From Seriola aureovittata (lineage: Eukaryota; Chordata; Actinopteri; Carangiformes; Carangidae), in assembly GCF_021018895.1 (NCBI RefSeq), contig NC_079384.1, positions 6,062,140 to 6,126,139 of the forward strand: a DNA stretch of 64,000 bases, written 5' to 3'. The stretch's first letter is position 1. Each line of letters begins with the position of its first letter. Below are positions 35,036-46,500 of the stretch, one piece after another. The notes beneath the pieces are model-generated. The model was not told the DNA's origin. It was given only the letters and a program-made list of their open reading frames with translations, and did no database searches. A program made the translations under genes and the position numbers.

Positions 35036-36405
35036 TCACACGAGCAGTCTCTCAATAGCCAGTTGAACAGACTGAATCTGTGGCTTGAGCTGAGACCCCT
35101 CCTTAATGGTGACCGAGGTAGCAATGACGGGGCGCGACACCCCACAGGCCCGGCCCAGGGCCTGCTTGGAGCGGACAAACACGTACGGGACGTTCTTGTC
35201 CTCGCAGAGCAGTGGCAGGTGGAGGATGATCTCCAGTGGTTCAGCATCAGCAGCCATCACAATGAACTCAGCGATGCCTCTGTTCAAGGTTTTAGTGGCT
35301 GGAGAAGTAGAGTAACAGAAGTATAAAAGAGATGAGAAATGATTCTGAAATACAAAACCACAGATTCTATGTGATTCCTGAACACAGATACACACACCTC
35401 TGACAATCAGTAGAAATCATTGAGGATATTAAAGGTTTTACTGACATAGTAGGTTGATGCACTGCATTAAATAGAAGTGAAAATCATCATATTGGGGCCA
35501 ATTTAACATTTTTATTCTTAATGTGTTCGAAAATAGAGACATTTTCTATATTTAACAAACAAACAAACATTACACAAATGCAACCTTTGATCACAATCAA
35601 CTGATGTATTAAGAAATATTTGGACCAATGGTGTAGGGCTACAACTACCTGGCATTATGGATTATTCTGCCAGATATTTTTCCTTTAAAACATCACAAAG
35701 TAGTGCAAAATGCCCATCACAACTTCCCATTGCCCAAGGTCAAGTCTTATTCTTGATTTATCCAACCATCTCTTCAAAAACAAATGGCTACACAGCATAG
35801 CAGATATTCTGCATTTGTGTCTGAAAAATGAGAAATAATCAGTTATCAAGTTAGCATATAGTTGGCAATTATTTGCCTTGTACTTGCAGCTGTGATGATA
35901 TAATTTATTTGTGTGTGTGAAATCACTTTTCCTGGTCTGGGTCTTTTAAATCCTTCCAAGAAAACCTGCTCTATTTACCTGAGGGGACACCACGTTTTTA
36001 CAGACTTTTGTGAACAGTGGCGGATTATCGTATCAAATTCCGAGCTTGTTGGTTAACCACCTGAATAGTTGTTACTTTAGTCAGTTTCCTCACCTTCATT
36101 AGCTCCCTTCCTCAGCTGCTTGTAGTTAGAGGCTTGCTGCACCAGGTCCAAGATAGTTTTGGTCAGCGTGGCGTCGGCCAGCGGGTAGGCCTTTGGGTTC
36201 ACTTGAGCTTCAGTCTGACCATGATACATAAAACAAAAATAACACCGCATTAACCTCAAGAAAGCATTTTTTTTAAATGAACAAATACGATGCTGTTACT
36301 TTGAGTTTCAGGTTAGTTTGCTTTGTGCAGCCTAGTTTCTTCAGTTTGCTAATAGTTAGCTAGCCTGTTAGCTTGTTCGTTCATTAAGAACTCAACACTC
36401 ACCAT
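35036..36405 (-). CDS. snu13: SNU13 (15.5K / NHP2L1) RNA-binding protein
   Basis: Three coding exons on the minus strand: 36403-36405 (only the ATG), 36094-36214 and 35036-35298. Together they give 128 residues, the standard length. The sequence is near-identical to vertebrate SNU13 as I know it: [20 protein letters not shown], the kink-turn-binding [13 protein letters not shown], and [20 protein letters not shown] of the L7Ae/L30e fold. The protein binds the U4 snRNA kink-turn in the U4/U6.U5 tri-snRNP and the box C/D motif of snoRNAs and U3, nucleating PRPF31 or NOP56/58-fibrillarin assembly in Cajal bodies and nucleoli. The start codon is exactly at the donor (ATG|gtgagt) and exon 2 opens with ACT for Thr2. 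It is head to head with uqcrc2, 1.08 kb between start codons. Confidence 0.96.
35299..36093 (-). other. snu13 intron 2 with a degenerate repeat
   Basis: 795 bp intron. The stretch at about 35630-35910 resembles the TTAATCGATTAA fish family (starting tagggctacaactac and including aaaatgagaaataatcagtta). No snoRNA-like boxes recognised. Confidence 0.5.
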
Positions 36406-37244
36406 TCTGAGTTGTTTATCTGGTATTCTGACCCTCTCGGCGAAATGCTTCACGGAGGAGTATTTCCTTCACCTGGGTTTGAAAGGGCAACAAGACACGA
36501 GGTATTGTTTTATAAGTAATATTCAGTAGCTATACGAACTCTCCGAACTGAATTACATGCAGACAGTTGCAAGTCCAAACGTTTACCACACGTGTGCGGG
36601 GACGCACATGCGCACTAGTGATACAAGCCGAAAACGACAGGAAATACTTTTTTTCTGATGTGATAAAAAACAGATTTACTATCAGAAAGTTTAAGTTGAG
36701 TTACTTAACTGGTAATGCAGTAAGTCTATGAGTAAATATTGATTGTTTGATTAACTATAGCATAAAAAATATAAAAACGGAATACCAGCACTTCCGGTTC
36801 CCTAGTCCCGAGGTCTATGGATTTTTGAATGGGCTGTGGTTAACACAAACTGAAGACATCACATTTACATTTTTTTTAAAAACGTCCATCCTTTATTTAA
36901 CTTTGCATGTGTCTTTGTAATATACAAACAATTAGACATACCTGTTCATTAAACAAAAAAAAGGACAATTTTTCCATCAAAACACAGTAAGAAAACATGA
37001 TACATACACATACACATATACATAAGTCTGATAACAAACACAGAATTATATGTAAATGAGAGCTTTATTGGAAATTCGGCTGTATTAAAATGCTGTATAT
37101 TTGAGCACAGAGTGGGAGAGAAGCAAACAGATAAGGGGCTGAAATCGGTTTTTGACCTAGTCTTGTTAATGATTGTACAAACAGATTTGAAGACCATTAT
37201 TCAATTCTTAGCTACATTTACATTGGTGTACTGTGTGTCTGTCT

Positions 37245-37294
<50 letters not shown>

Positions 37295-37487
37295 GTGTGT
37301 GTGTGTGTGATTTATACTTTTTTATTTTATTTTATTTTTTTTTTTTTAAACCTCCGTGTCAGCAGAGGGCGCGCTCTCATTGGTTCCGCGGTACTTTTGC
37401 AAGAAAGGAACACGCAGTGCATTCTGGGTAGGGCACTTTGAAGCCGGCCATATTGCTTCATCGTCCTGACTGAAGGAGAGAGGGGAG
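36406..37487. promoter_or_regulatory. Divergent snu13-uqcrc2 promoter interval
   Basis: 1.08 kb between the two start codons of divergently transcribed housekeeping genes. It has CpG-rich ends near 36410-36620 and 37360-37487, an AT-rich middle and an (AT)n(TG)n tract at 37249-37309. Exact start sites unknown. Confidence 0.55.
37249..37309. repeat. (AT)n followed by (TG)n
   Basis: About 21 AT units run straight into about 9 TG units, inside the snu13-uqcrc2 divergent interval. Confidence 0.95.
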
Positions 37488-40400
37488 ATGAAGGGGATTC
37501 GGGGAATAAGTCGGTTGTCGGTAAGGACTCAGAAATCCTATCCTGTGTGTTTGTGTGTCGGGACGGTTGTAGACGCAGCGAAAGTCCTTTTCAGTCTGTG
37601 GGATTGTGGGACGGTGTAAATATTCAGGGTCGTGTCTGGACAAGCTGCGACAAAGAGCAGAGGAGGAGGCGGCCAGCTGAAGTCTGACATAACTGACAAG
37701 TGTTTAACTGGCAATAAACCGATTTATAACGGTATCATTGATGGTCCAGACGTAATTTTGTGAACTAACATTAAAACCAATTCACTAAACCTTTGGCCTG
37801 CTGAACAAGCCACTCAACAAGTGAGAGCTTGTTATATCTTGTTTGTGTAGACTTGATTTAACGTCATCCTTTCCATTTCCCTTTACACATTACTATTTAA
37901 CTTTAACATTGCGTAGCAGTTAATATTTGGTTTTCATTATACAACTAATCTAACCGTAAAGTCAATAAAGATAATATCATGGTGGAAGAAAATATAATCT
38001 CAGCTCAACACCCAATAGCATTTTTTTTTTTTTTAGCATTTTGACACCAAATCTTTGTGGTATATTTATTTATTTGATGTTCATCTGTATAACAATTTTA
38101 TTGGTTCTTAAATATTAGTATAGATCTGAAAAGAAGATTTAACTTAATTTGCATTTGCTGAAAAAGGCCCTAGACAAGAGGTGATTACATAACTTTTAAA
38201 AACCACAAGGTCCATGTGGTACCTGTTCAGGAGCTTTTGGGTTTGTCATATGATCTTCATCATCAGATGGTGTTTGCTTAGTTGTTGTGGAAATACACTG
38301 TAGATGTTCAAATTTCGATTTCCAAGTACTTAAAGGACGTCTCATCATGGGAAAACTCCATTTGCTTATGAATAACAAAAATTTTTCGTCATGTCCAGAG
38401 GATCTTGCGCCACCGATCCCATCATTTCATAATCTTTCATGTGTCTAAACACTTTTCTTGTCACACTGCCCTTTCACCAGTCAGGAAGAAACACCTTAGT
38501 TGTAATGTCCCGCCTTCCCATGTTCTCTGTTTTCCCAGACGAGGCTTTACGCAGCTCAGGCTGCCCGTAAGGTGGAGTTCAGTGGTGCCGCCGAGCACGT
38601 TAAGTTTCAGCCGCAGGATGTGCAGGTCAGTGGTAGTTGACTTGTCTTTCTTTTCCACAGAGACGGTTCTATGCGGCTGCCAGAACAGGCCAGTCCCTTG
38701 CCCAGCCCCTGGCTGGCTCCTACCAGGATGTACATGTATGTTTGGGAATGATGAGGGTCACTGTGCTGGGGTCCTGTGTGGGGTTGGCTTGGTCCAGACA
38801 ATGTGGTTTGGAATCTGCGAATGAAACTGAGTTTGTTATAGAAAACACATTTTGGTTATGCTCTATGGAGTAACTATTTGTCTCTTCCCATATTATGCTG
38901 AGTATAAAATGTCAAATCTTTTGAATGTCGAAATGATGTTAGAAAATATATTGAGGTTTATTCTGAATTGTACCTATAGTTTTGGTTGGCATGTTTTACT
39001 TTAATATCTGTCTGAACTTGATGGAAATGATGAACCTCTGTTCAGGTGACCAAACTGCCCAGTGGACTGGTGATCGCCTCACTTGAGAACTATTCCCCAG
39101 CCTCCAAGATCGGGGTGTTCATCAAGGCTGGTTGTCGTTATGAGACCCCTGACAACCAGGGGGTCACCCACCTCCTCCGACTGGCCTCCAACCTGGTATG
39201 ATCCTTCAATACAGCCAGTTCTCCTGTGTCTTCACACTGTATATCTAGAGCATGAGTATTGGCTTCTGTCTCAGCCTGGTGCTGATGTGCATTTTTGTGT
39301 TTTCCTAGACAACCAAAGGAGCTTCATCTTTCAAGATATGCCGTGGTGTTGAAGCTGTGGGAGGCAGCCTGAGGTCAGTAACCAAGAAAGATGTGTCATA
39401 GCAAAAACCACTGTACACAAGTCTCTGCATTCTTATCAGCATGTTTGTGTTTCTCTGCAGTGTGACTTCATCCAGAGAGAACATGATCTACACTGTTGAC
39501 TGCTTGAGAGATGACATGTAAGTCTCTGAATAACACTAATGTTGTTTTTATATTACAAGCACATCAGTTATAAACTAACATGGACTTGAAAAAAATGTCC
39601 CATACTTGTAGTACAGGCTGAGGACATGTTTTGAGTATCAGTACTCATCCCTTGTAGAGTGGAAGGCTGTAAAACATCTGTAATTAACTTCTTCACAAAG
39701 AACGGTAGCTGGGGTCCTCTTGAATTGTACAGGCATATTTTGGTGAAACAGTGACGGCTTAGCGCACACTGTCCTTACAAATGTTCAGTTCAGTTCAGGA
39801 CAAGTGGATGATTCTGCAGAAATGGTTTGAGTGTCTGTGGATGTAGTGCTGGATAATGGCACAGTCACTTCATATCACTAACATGTTTTTTTTTCACTCT
39901 TTGTAATTGTTCTGCAGTGACACGGTGATGGAGTATTTGATCAACGTGACGACAGCCCCTGAGTTCCGGCCATGGGAGGTGTCAGACCTTACACCCAGAG
40001 TGAAGATGGACAGAGCTCAGGCTGCTCACAGCACTCAGATAGGTAGGGCCTTTATTTCCCTTGCAATGCACACACAGACTATTAATTTGACCTGCAAGAA
40101 TCTGACTTTGGACATCACCCCAAATACTGCTTTAGATCTATATGTCCACATCGGTTGATTATAGTACTGCTTACCTTTTATTCCCACCTAACATAATAAT
40201 ATTTCAATTTATGATCATGCCTCTTCTCTCCTTTTCCAGCTTTGGTCGAAGCCCTGCATGGAGCAGCCTACAAGAACGCCCTCTCTAACTCTCTGTACTG
40301 CCCCGAGCACATGGTTGAAAACATCCGGTCTGAACATGTGAGTACTTTCCCAGTATTTATTCCATTAAGGCTGATGGTGTTAACTTCCATTCAATCCCTT

Positions 40401-42074
40401 TTTCTAATGTTTGCATTTTCCTCCAGCTGCACCAGTTTGTCCAGAACAATTTCACAAGCGCAAGAATGGCTCTTGTGGGGCTTGGTAAGGAAATATTTAA
40501 TGGAAATGGACATTAAAGGAACATACTCTGTATTAAAGATCATTAAGTTTATGGCATTCATCTTTCCTCCAGGTATTGACCACGCTGTGCTGAAGCAAGT
40601 AGGAGAGCAATTCCTCAACATCCGCAGTGGAGCAGGCACCACAGGGGCCAAGGCTCAGTATCGTGGAGGTGAGCTGAATAGGCGTTGTTAAAAAAAAAAG
40701 TGCAAGTTGGTTTTAACACTTGAACTGAAGAAAATGAAACTCTGTGTTCCTCCCTGACTCGTCTCTTCCTGCCCCTCTCCAGGTGAGAGCCGTGTGTCCA
40801 GCACCAGCAGTCTGGTGCACTCAGCGGTGGTGAGCCAGTCAGCAGCAGCGGGCAGCAGCGAGGCTCTGGCCTTCGGTGTGCTGCAGCAAGTACTGGGAGC
40901 TGGTCCACATGTCAAGAGGGGATCAAACGTCTCCAACAAACTGGTCCAGGGTGTTGCCAAGGCAACCGCTGACCCCTTTGATGTGAGTGGTTGTCAGTTT
41001 GTAAATCAATCTTGTGAAACAGTTTGCACACTAGGGCTTGGCCTGGCTCATTATGACAGGAGAGTGTGTGCATGATTGTCATGAAAACTCTGCAGCCATT
41101 CTACAAATGTGTTTATCATAATTGCAACAGCACCTGTTAAACTTTTTTGTTTCCCATCCATTTTATGAACAGGTCAGTGCTTTCAATACTAGCTACTCTG
41201 ACTCTGGTCTGTTTGGGGTCTACACCATTTCCCAGGCTGCAGCTGCTGGTGATGTGAGTATCCAACAGTCATGACAGGAGCTTGTTCATCACCACAAACT
41301 GCAGTAAAATGTCTTGACGTGACCTCTGTCCTCTGTGCAGGTGATTAAGGCTGCTCTTGCCCAGGTGAAGGCTGTTGCTGATGGTGGAGTCACAGCTGCT
41401 GACCTGACTCGGGCCAAGTAAGACATGCAGACGGACTGCTCTCTAACATACAGTCTAGATGACCAACACACTGAACAAATTTCTATTTGAGTTGACACTA
41501 ACACTAACAAAATGGGTTTAACAGTAAAAAAAAATAAAATAAAATGTGGGTCCTTTTCTCTCCCACTTTATTTACACCCATGTTAAATGTTTCCCTCTCC
41601 TAGTTTGCACCATTGTGGCTTATGGTGGGTTTGTCTTTGTTTACTGTTCAGGGCCCAGCTGAGGGGACAGTTCCTGATGTCTCTGGAGACCTCAGAGGGT
41701 TTTCTGGAGGCACTGGGCACTCAGGCTCTGACTGACGGAACCTACATCTCCCCTGAGGAAATCTCCAACAACATTGACAATGTCTCCTTGAGCGATGTTG
41801 CCAACGTAAGACATTTGGTTCTTGTCAGTTCTTGGTTATTTTATGATGCTAAAAGGGAATGTAGTTATTTGTTACTGATTTAGATTAATCAGTTAATAAT
41901 ATGTGTTGATTTATTTTGTTCTTGTAATATAACGATAGATGTGATTTCTGGTTAATAATGGTGTGCTATCTTTATGTTTTTTATTTCCAGGCTGCCAAGA
42001 AATTCATGTCTGGGAAGAAGACTATGGCATCCAGCGGCAACCTCATAAAAACACCCTTCGTGGATGAGATCTAA
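37488..42074 (+). CDS. uqcrc2: Cytochrome b-c1 complex core protein 2
   Basis: Exons: 37488-37520, then 38539-38625 (2a) or 38661-38735 (2b), then 39046-39195, 39309-39373, 39461-39517, 39918-40042, 40240-40337, 40427-40484, 40573-40668, 40783-40982, 41173-41253, 41341-41417, 41652-41805 and 41991-42074. With 2a the product is 454 residues, with 2b 450 (human 453); all junctions keep frame. It is the M16-peptidase-like core 2 subunit of respiratory complex III in the inner mitochondrial membrane, facing the matrix. The Zn-site HXXEH is replaced by HLLRL (82-86 in the 2a form), as expected for the non-catalytic core 2. Conserved blocks include [39 protein letters not shown] and TPFVDEI at the end. 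The presequence is [11 protein letters not shown] plus either second exon. The presence of two candidate second exons is the outstanding oddity. AATAAA follows at 42157. The order uqcrc2-mosmo agrees with human 16p12. Confidence 0.95.
38539..38625 (+). other. uqcrc2 alternative exon 2a (29 codons)
   Basis: Acceptor tttcccag, donor gtcagt, phase 0 at both ends. It encodes [11 protein letters not shown]...QPQDVQ. The R-x-Y|A-A pattern resembles the presequence cleavage site of core 2, and the QPQDVQ ending resembles mammalian PQPQDLE. Probably the canonical exon. Confidence 0.75.
38661..38735 (+). other. uqcrc2 alternative exon 2b (25 codons)
   Basis: Acceptor tcttttccacag, donor gtatgt, phase 0 at both ends. 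It encodes [11 protein letters not shown]...YQDVH. The RRFYAA start and QDVH end parallel exon 2a, and RRFY also recalls the mammalian RFYS cleavage site. It begins only 35 nt after the 2a donor. Confidence 0.65.
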
Positions 42075-42156
42075 AGCCCCCCTCGCCACGTAGTACTCTT
42101 ATCTAACTGATGACAAAGCAAATTTTGTCCCCTTCTACATTTTGACAAAAAACAGA

Positions 42157-42162
42157 AATAAA
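42157..42162 (+). terminator. uqcrc2 polyadenylation signal
   Basis: AATAAA 83 nt after the stop codon; further AATAAA words near 42330 and 42388 could serve longer transcripts. Confidence 0.65.
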
Positions 42163-42429
42163 GCAGATTTCATCATCACCACATTTTGCAGTGTTGTTCT
42201 GAGAGATATAATGTCATAACACCACTGGTTATTTATAGGTGTTATAACAGAATATTCTTCAGTGATGCTGCTCTGGTGCATCACAATGTTCATCTGTCCA
42301 CATTAACTGTATAGCTCATGTAAAATATGAATAAATTCTATCTACCTTATGGAGTTGTATGTGTTTAACTGTTGTGTCTTCGTGTAATAAAATATATCAG
42401 TTTTAGCTTGTTGGTTCATTTACAACCTT

Positions 42430-43505
42430 GGAATCAAGCAGCTGACAGAACAGTCTCCATTCAAGGTCCACTTACTCGCTTGTTCTGGAACTTTCAACCA
42501 AAATATGAATAAATAGGAATGAACTCTCAAGGCAACATGGATGGGAAGTCCAAGAAATGTTCAAAATTGTATACATCTAAAGCTCCATTGAATCTGAGAA
42601 AACTCAAATGAGAATTGTAATACAATTGAAAGCTCCACAGATGGCAAGTAAGTGGACTTTTGAGTTTTAGCTCTTTCATAAAGGTGCCACTTTATAGATC
42701 TTGACTGTGTGATTGCTCACAGCAACACACTTAAATGATCACCACTTGCATGATTTACGCTGATACCAAAGGTGGCAGGAGCGTCGGCTATTTACGGATT
42801 TTCTCGCGAGAGTTGCCTACTACAGACATGGAGACGCGAGCTGACTGGATTTTAGTTTCCATTAGTGAGAGAGGACAGCATCGTCTGGCAGAGAACACAG
42901 CTGTTGTGTCTTTACACGGGCTTTAAATCGGTAAAACGGGTGGAGAGTTGAAGCTCTGATGTGAGTCTAGGTGGCGTTTTCCATCTGCGAGCGTCCAGCG
43001 GATCGGGAGCTCCGTGTGGACTCAGAAAATTAGTCGACTGCCTGCATGGACATATTTTCACAGCTGGAGAATTGAGCAGCGATTAAAGCTCTTTTGTGAA
43101 TTCTCCACTCATCTCTTTTTTTCTTCTTTTTTTTTTTAAACCAAATATCACCGGAATGCTGTGGAGCATCCGGGGGTAGACGATCCATGAACCCGGGCAG
43201 CGATCCTCACCTCCCGGGCTGGAGAAGAACCAGCAGCTCGGTTCAAGATCGGCTGTTTGAGGTTCAATAATAGTGAATATTCCGAGGGGAAATCCCTGCC
43301 TGTTTCATCGTGTGGGATTCAACAGGATGTGGGGACAAACAGTGGATCAGACCGACCCCATCACCATCATCGCAGCAACTGTGGCCGGGATGACGGGACA
43401 TGAGGTGAGGGTTTAAGTTACTGACGTCTAAATGTCCCGGCTCCCGTCACAGAAAGGTGAGATCGAGGCGCATAAACACTCAGACCTCCACCTGTGTCCA
43501 CCGAC
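42430..43505 (+). promoter_or_regulatory. mosmo promoter and 5' UTR
   Basis: Composition shifts to CpG-rich from about 42780 (gcgtcggcta, tctcgcgaga, gagacgcgag). TCTCGCGAGA at 42802-42811 is a perfect palindrome matching the core-promoter element known from TATA-less vertebrate promoters. A 29-codon upstream ORF lies at 43327-43416. Confidence 0.55.
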
Positions 43506-46500
43506 ATGGATAAACTCACCGTGATATCAGGATGCCTCTTCCTCGCTGCGGACATCTTCGCCATCGCCAGCATCGCCAACCCGGACTGGATCAACACTGG
43601 AGAATCAGCCGGTAGGTTGTTGTTGGTCGCTTTGGTCCAGCACTTGTTTATGGGGAGTGACGGGAACACACTGGGGGTAAAGGAAGACTCAATCTGAAAT
43701 CTTATATCAAACAAATATCATTGTTTAGACCTTGATTTTTTTTTTTTTTTTTTTTGCAATTTGACATTTCAAAAGTTTCATAATCGCATTTTGTGAAAAC
43801 CATCAACACAGATTCACGTGGCAGTGATTGTCCAACTTTTTGGTTTGTGACCCTTTTTAAAATGAATCGTTTTTATCACAGGTTTTGTGTTGTCAGAGAT
43901 TATGAGGAGTGATTTTTCATTCTGGGATTTTTCTTAATGAGGGTGAAAGTATTTCACAAGAAAATGTAACAAAGATTTAACACATTTCCCCAACTTGTTT
44001 CTTGAATTCAGCTCCAGCAAAGGTCAAGCTAATGTAACCAAAGCCCCAAGGTTTAGAAAAGGAAAGAAGTAACTAGTTTTGTTGCACAAGTCATTCTCTT
44101 CTCTGTGGCATTTTAATTTAATGTGTTCAAATGTCCAGAGGTACAAAAGATCTGGGCTGATGGTGGCAGGTATTTGATTGCAGGGTTTCAGAAGGACTTT
44201 CCATACAACTGTGCTGAAATGAACCTTAGTCTTCACGACTGCGTAATAAGTAATATACAGTATGTATTTGACATCTAATCATCCCATTACCTGGAAAACA
44301 GAGAAGCTTTTACAAAATCAGATTTCTGTATCTTAAACAGCTGCGTGGTCACAAGAAGAACCAGTAAACTGAATAAACAGCCCTGGACCTGTTGTGAGCT
44401 GCTCAGTACGTCAACTCACTTTAAAGGCCCCAAAGACTCAATTTCTCAGTCACCTTCTTACTGATTGAAAAAATACCAGAGTCTTCTATGAAAAACTTTT
44501 TCTTTTTTTTTTACAAAAGTTGAACAGTTTTGGTTATTTTACACTAGATTTATATTTTTATTTGTGTCTTTGAAATGAGCGAGACTCAGAAGCCAAAAGG
44601 TGATGTCAAGTATTTTATGCACCAATCTGAATTCAGCAACGCTTCAATCATGATATTGTTATACTCATGGACAATTAGAAAAAATTATCAGAAGCAATGT
44701 AGCTGAACACACCGTGGTACCTACATTACCCACAATTCAACTTGACCACTGACAACTTGGTCAAAAGACAAAAGGCTTTATACAACGTTTTGCCACAAAT
44801 ACAGTATTACTGCCAAACCCTTGTAAACAGACTTTGATGTGTAAAATAGGTGGAGTTTCCCTTTAACGCTTAACAAATAACAACTGAGGTTAATTTTCTG
44901 AACTTTACATTGAATTATCTGAAGTTTAGTAAGGAATATTTAATAACATAGAATTACCCAAGACTTGAAATGATGTTTTCAGTGGCATTTAAATACATTT
45001 ATTATGCACCATTTGGAAATGATCGTGTCTGAATGGATAATCCTGATTTACAGCTGCTGGTGATTGAATGAACATTGTTTTATAAATATGTGTCATCAGC
45101 TGTGGTTGTAGATGAAACTAAATGATTGGTTATTACCAATATGATCATATTACAGCCAGTAATTATCATTAGTGGGAAGCCAAATTTCATTGATTGTACA
45201 GTCAGTCCTAGAATTATAGTGTTGAATACAGGTGTTGACCAAATCCCACAATCTTCTGCAGACAGCCCACCTCCCTGGTTTTTGCATCTGAATCTTACTC
45301 TGCTGAGATTCAGATGCAAAGTCCAAAGCTAAACATTGACTAAAACTGATGCAACGGACAAACAGTACCACTACAGTATATGCACAGCTGCCACCTACAT
45401 ACTAATGCTACAGTGGTCACAGATAAGCACGTAGCAGGCGTACTGAGTGATTATAACAGGATTTAATTTGTTGTGAAAAACACTGGCTGCAGCTGCAAGT
45501 CGAGCACATAACAAGCCGTTTTTTGTGGCATAATTAAATCAGTATCCACGCACCAATTTTTTTTTTTAATCTCAGTTGTCATAGAACCAAAAATGGACTA
45601 AAGTTCAGAACAGCTCACACTCTGAGAGTTTTATTCCTCATAGTAAATAATGGTGTGAAATTACTGTACTTACTGTACTAAAAGCCTGTTGTTCCTGTTT
45701 AATTAGCCGGATAGTCATCACCCCAGGGCAGGAAGTGTTGTTGGGGAATGAAGATGTGTGACTTTTAATTAGGCCTCCTGGGAGAGAAATGCTTTCCACC
45801 TTGAGAATTCAGACTCTGCAGGCTCAGTCGTGACGTATTTTATTTTGGCTGTGATTGCTTAGTTTATATGTAGAATAAATTTCACCCAAACTGTGTCTCT
45901 GCACGGAGCCTGAGTCAGATAAATCTCTTCAGTCGGCTGTCTAGGTTTTTTTAAACTCCTATATATTACTTTTTATAATATTCATCCACACATCGCTGTT
46001 GATTGGTATTGTTTTCATAGTTTTAAGTTTAATTTCTGAACTATTCAGAGCCCATTTCCAGAGTCTTATGGCAGACGGGTTTCCTGTTTTCTTCTTTCTC
46101 ATGTTTACTTGTGGGTAGTTTGTGACCAGGCCATAACAACTAGCTAAAACGAAAAGGTCACCTTTTGGTTTTGGTCCCTGGGCTGGATAAATCTGGTAGA
46201 GATGGGAGAGACCAGGACTTCTCAGTCCATTAAAGCACTGAACCATAAATTGATTTAGTGCAGCTGCCCAGTGGCCAGCAGATCAGACTCTGGATGATTG
46301 TGTGAATGTGTTCCTAACTCACTCAGGATGAATAAAGATTTAAAAATATATAGTATTGTGAATTAAAATGTTGATTTTGCCTTTTATCCCATTTTAACAA
46401 ACAATCCACTTATAAGAAATAAATCCATTTCCTAACACCTCTGTTAAATCACAGCAGGACTGTCGGGACTCTCAGGGTCTGTCTTACGGGAGACATGTCA

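Noticed and set aside
38745..38832. Possible C/D snoRNA after uqcrc2 exon 2b
   Set aside because: ATGATGA and CTGA words are about 80 nt apart, but the flanks do not pair into a terminal stem and no D'/C' pair was seen.
39590..39870. Possible H/ACA snoRNA in uqcrc2 intron 5
   Set aside because: The intron is longer than its neighbours and has short hairpins (acagtg/cactgt) and an ACAGTC. I could not build two hairpins with an H box in the hinge and a closing stem next to the ACA.
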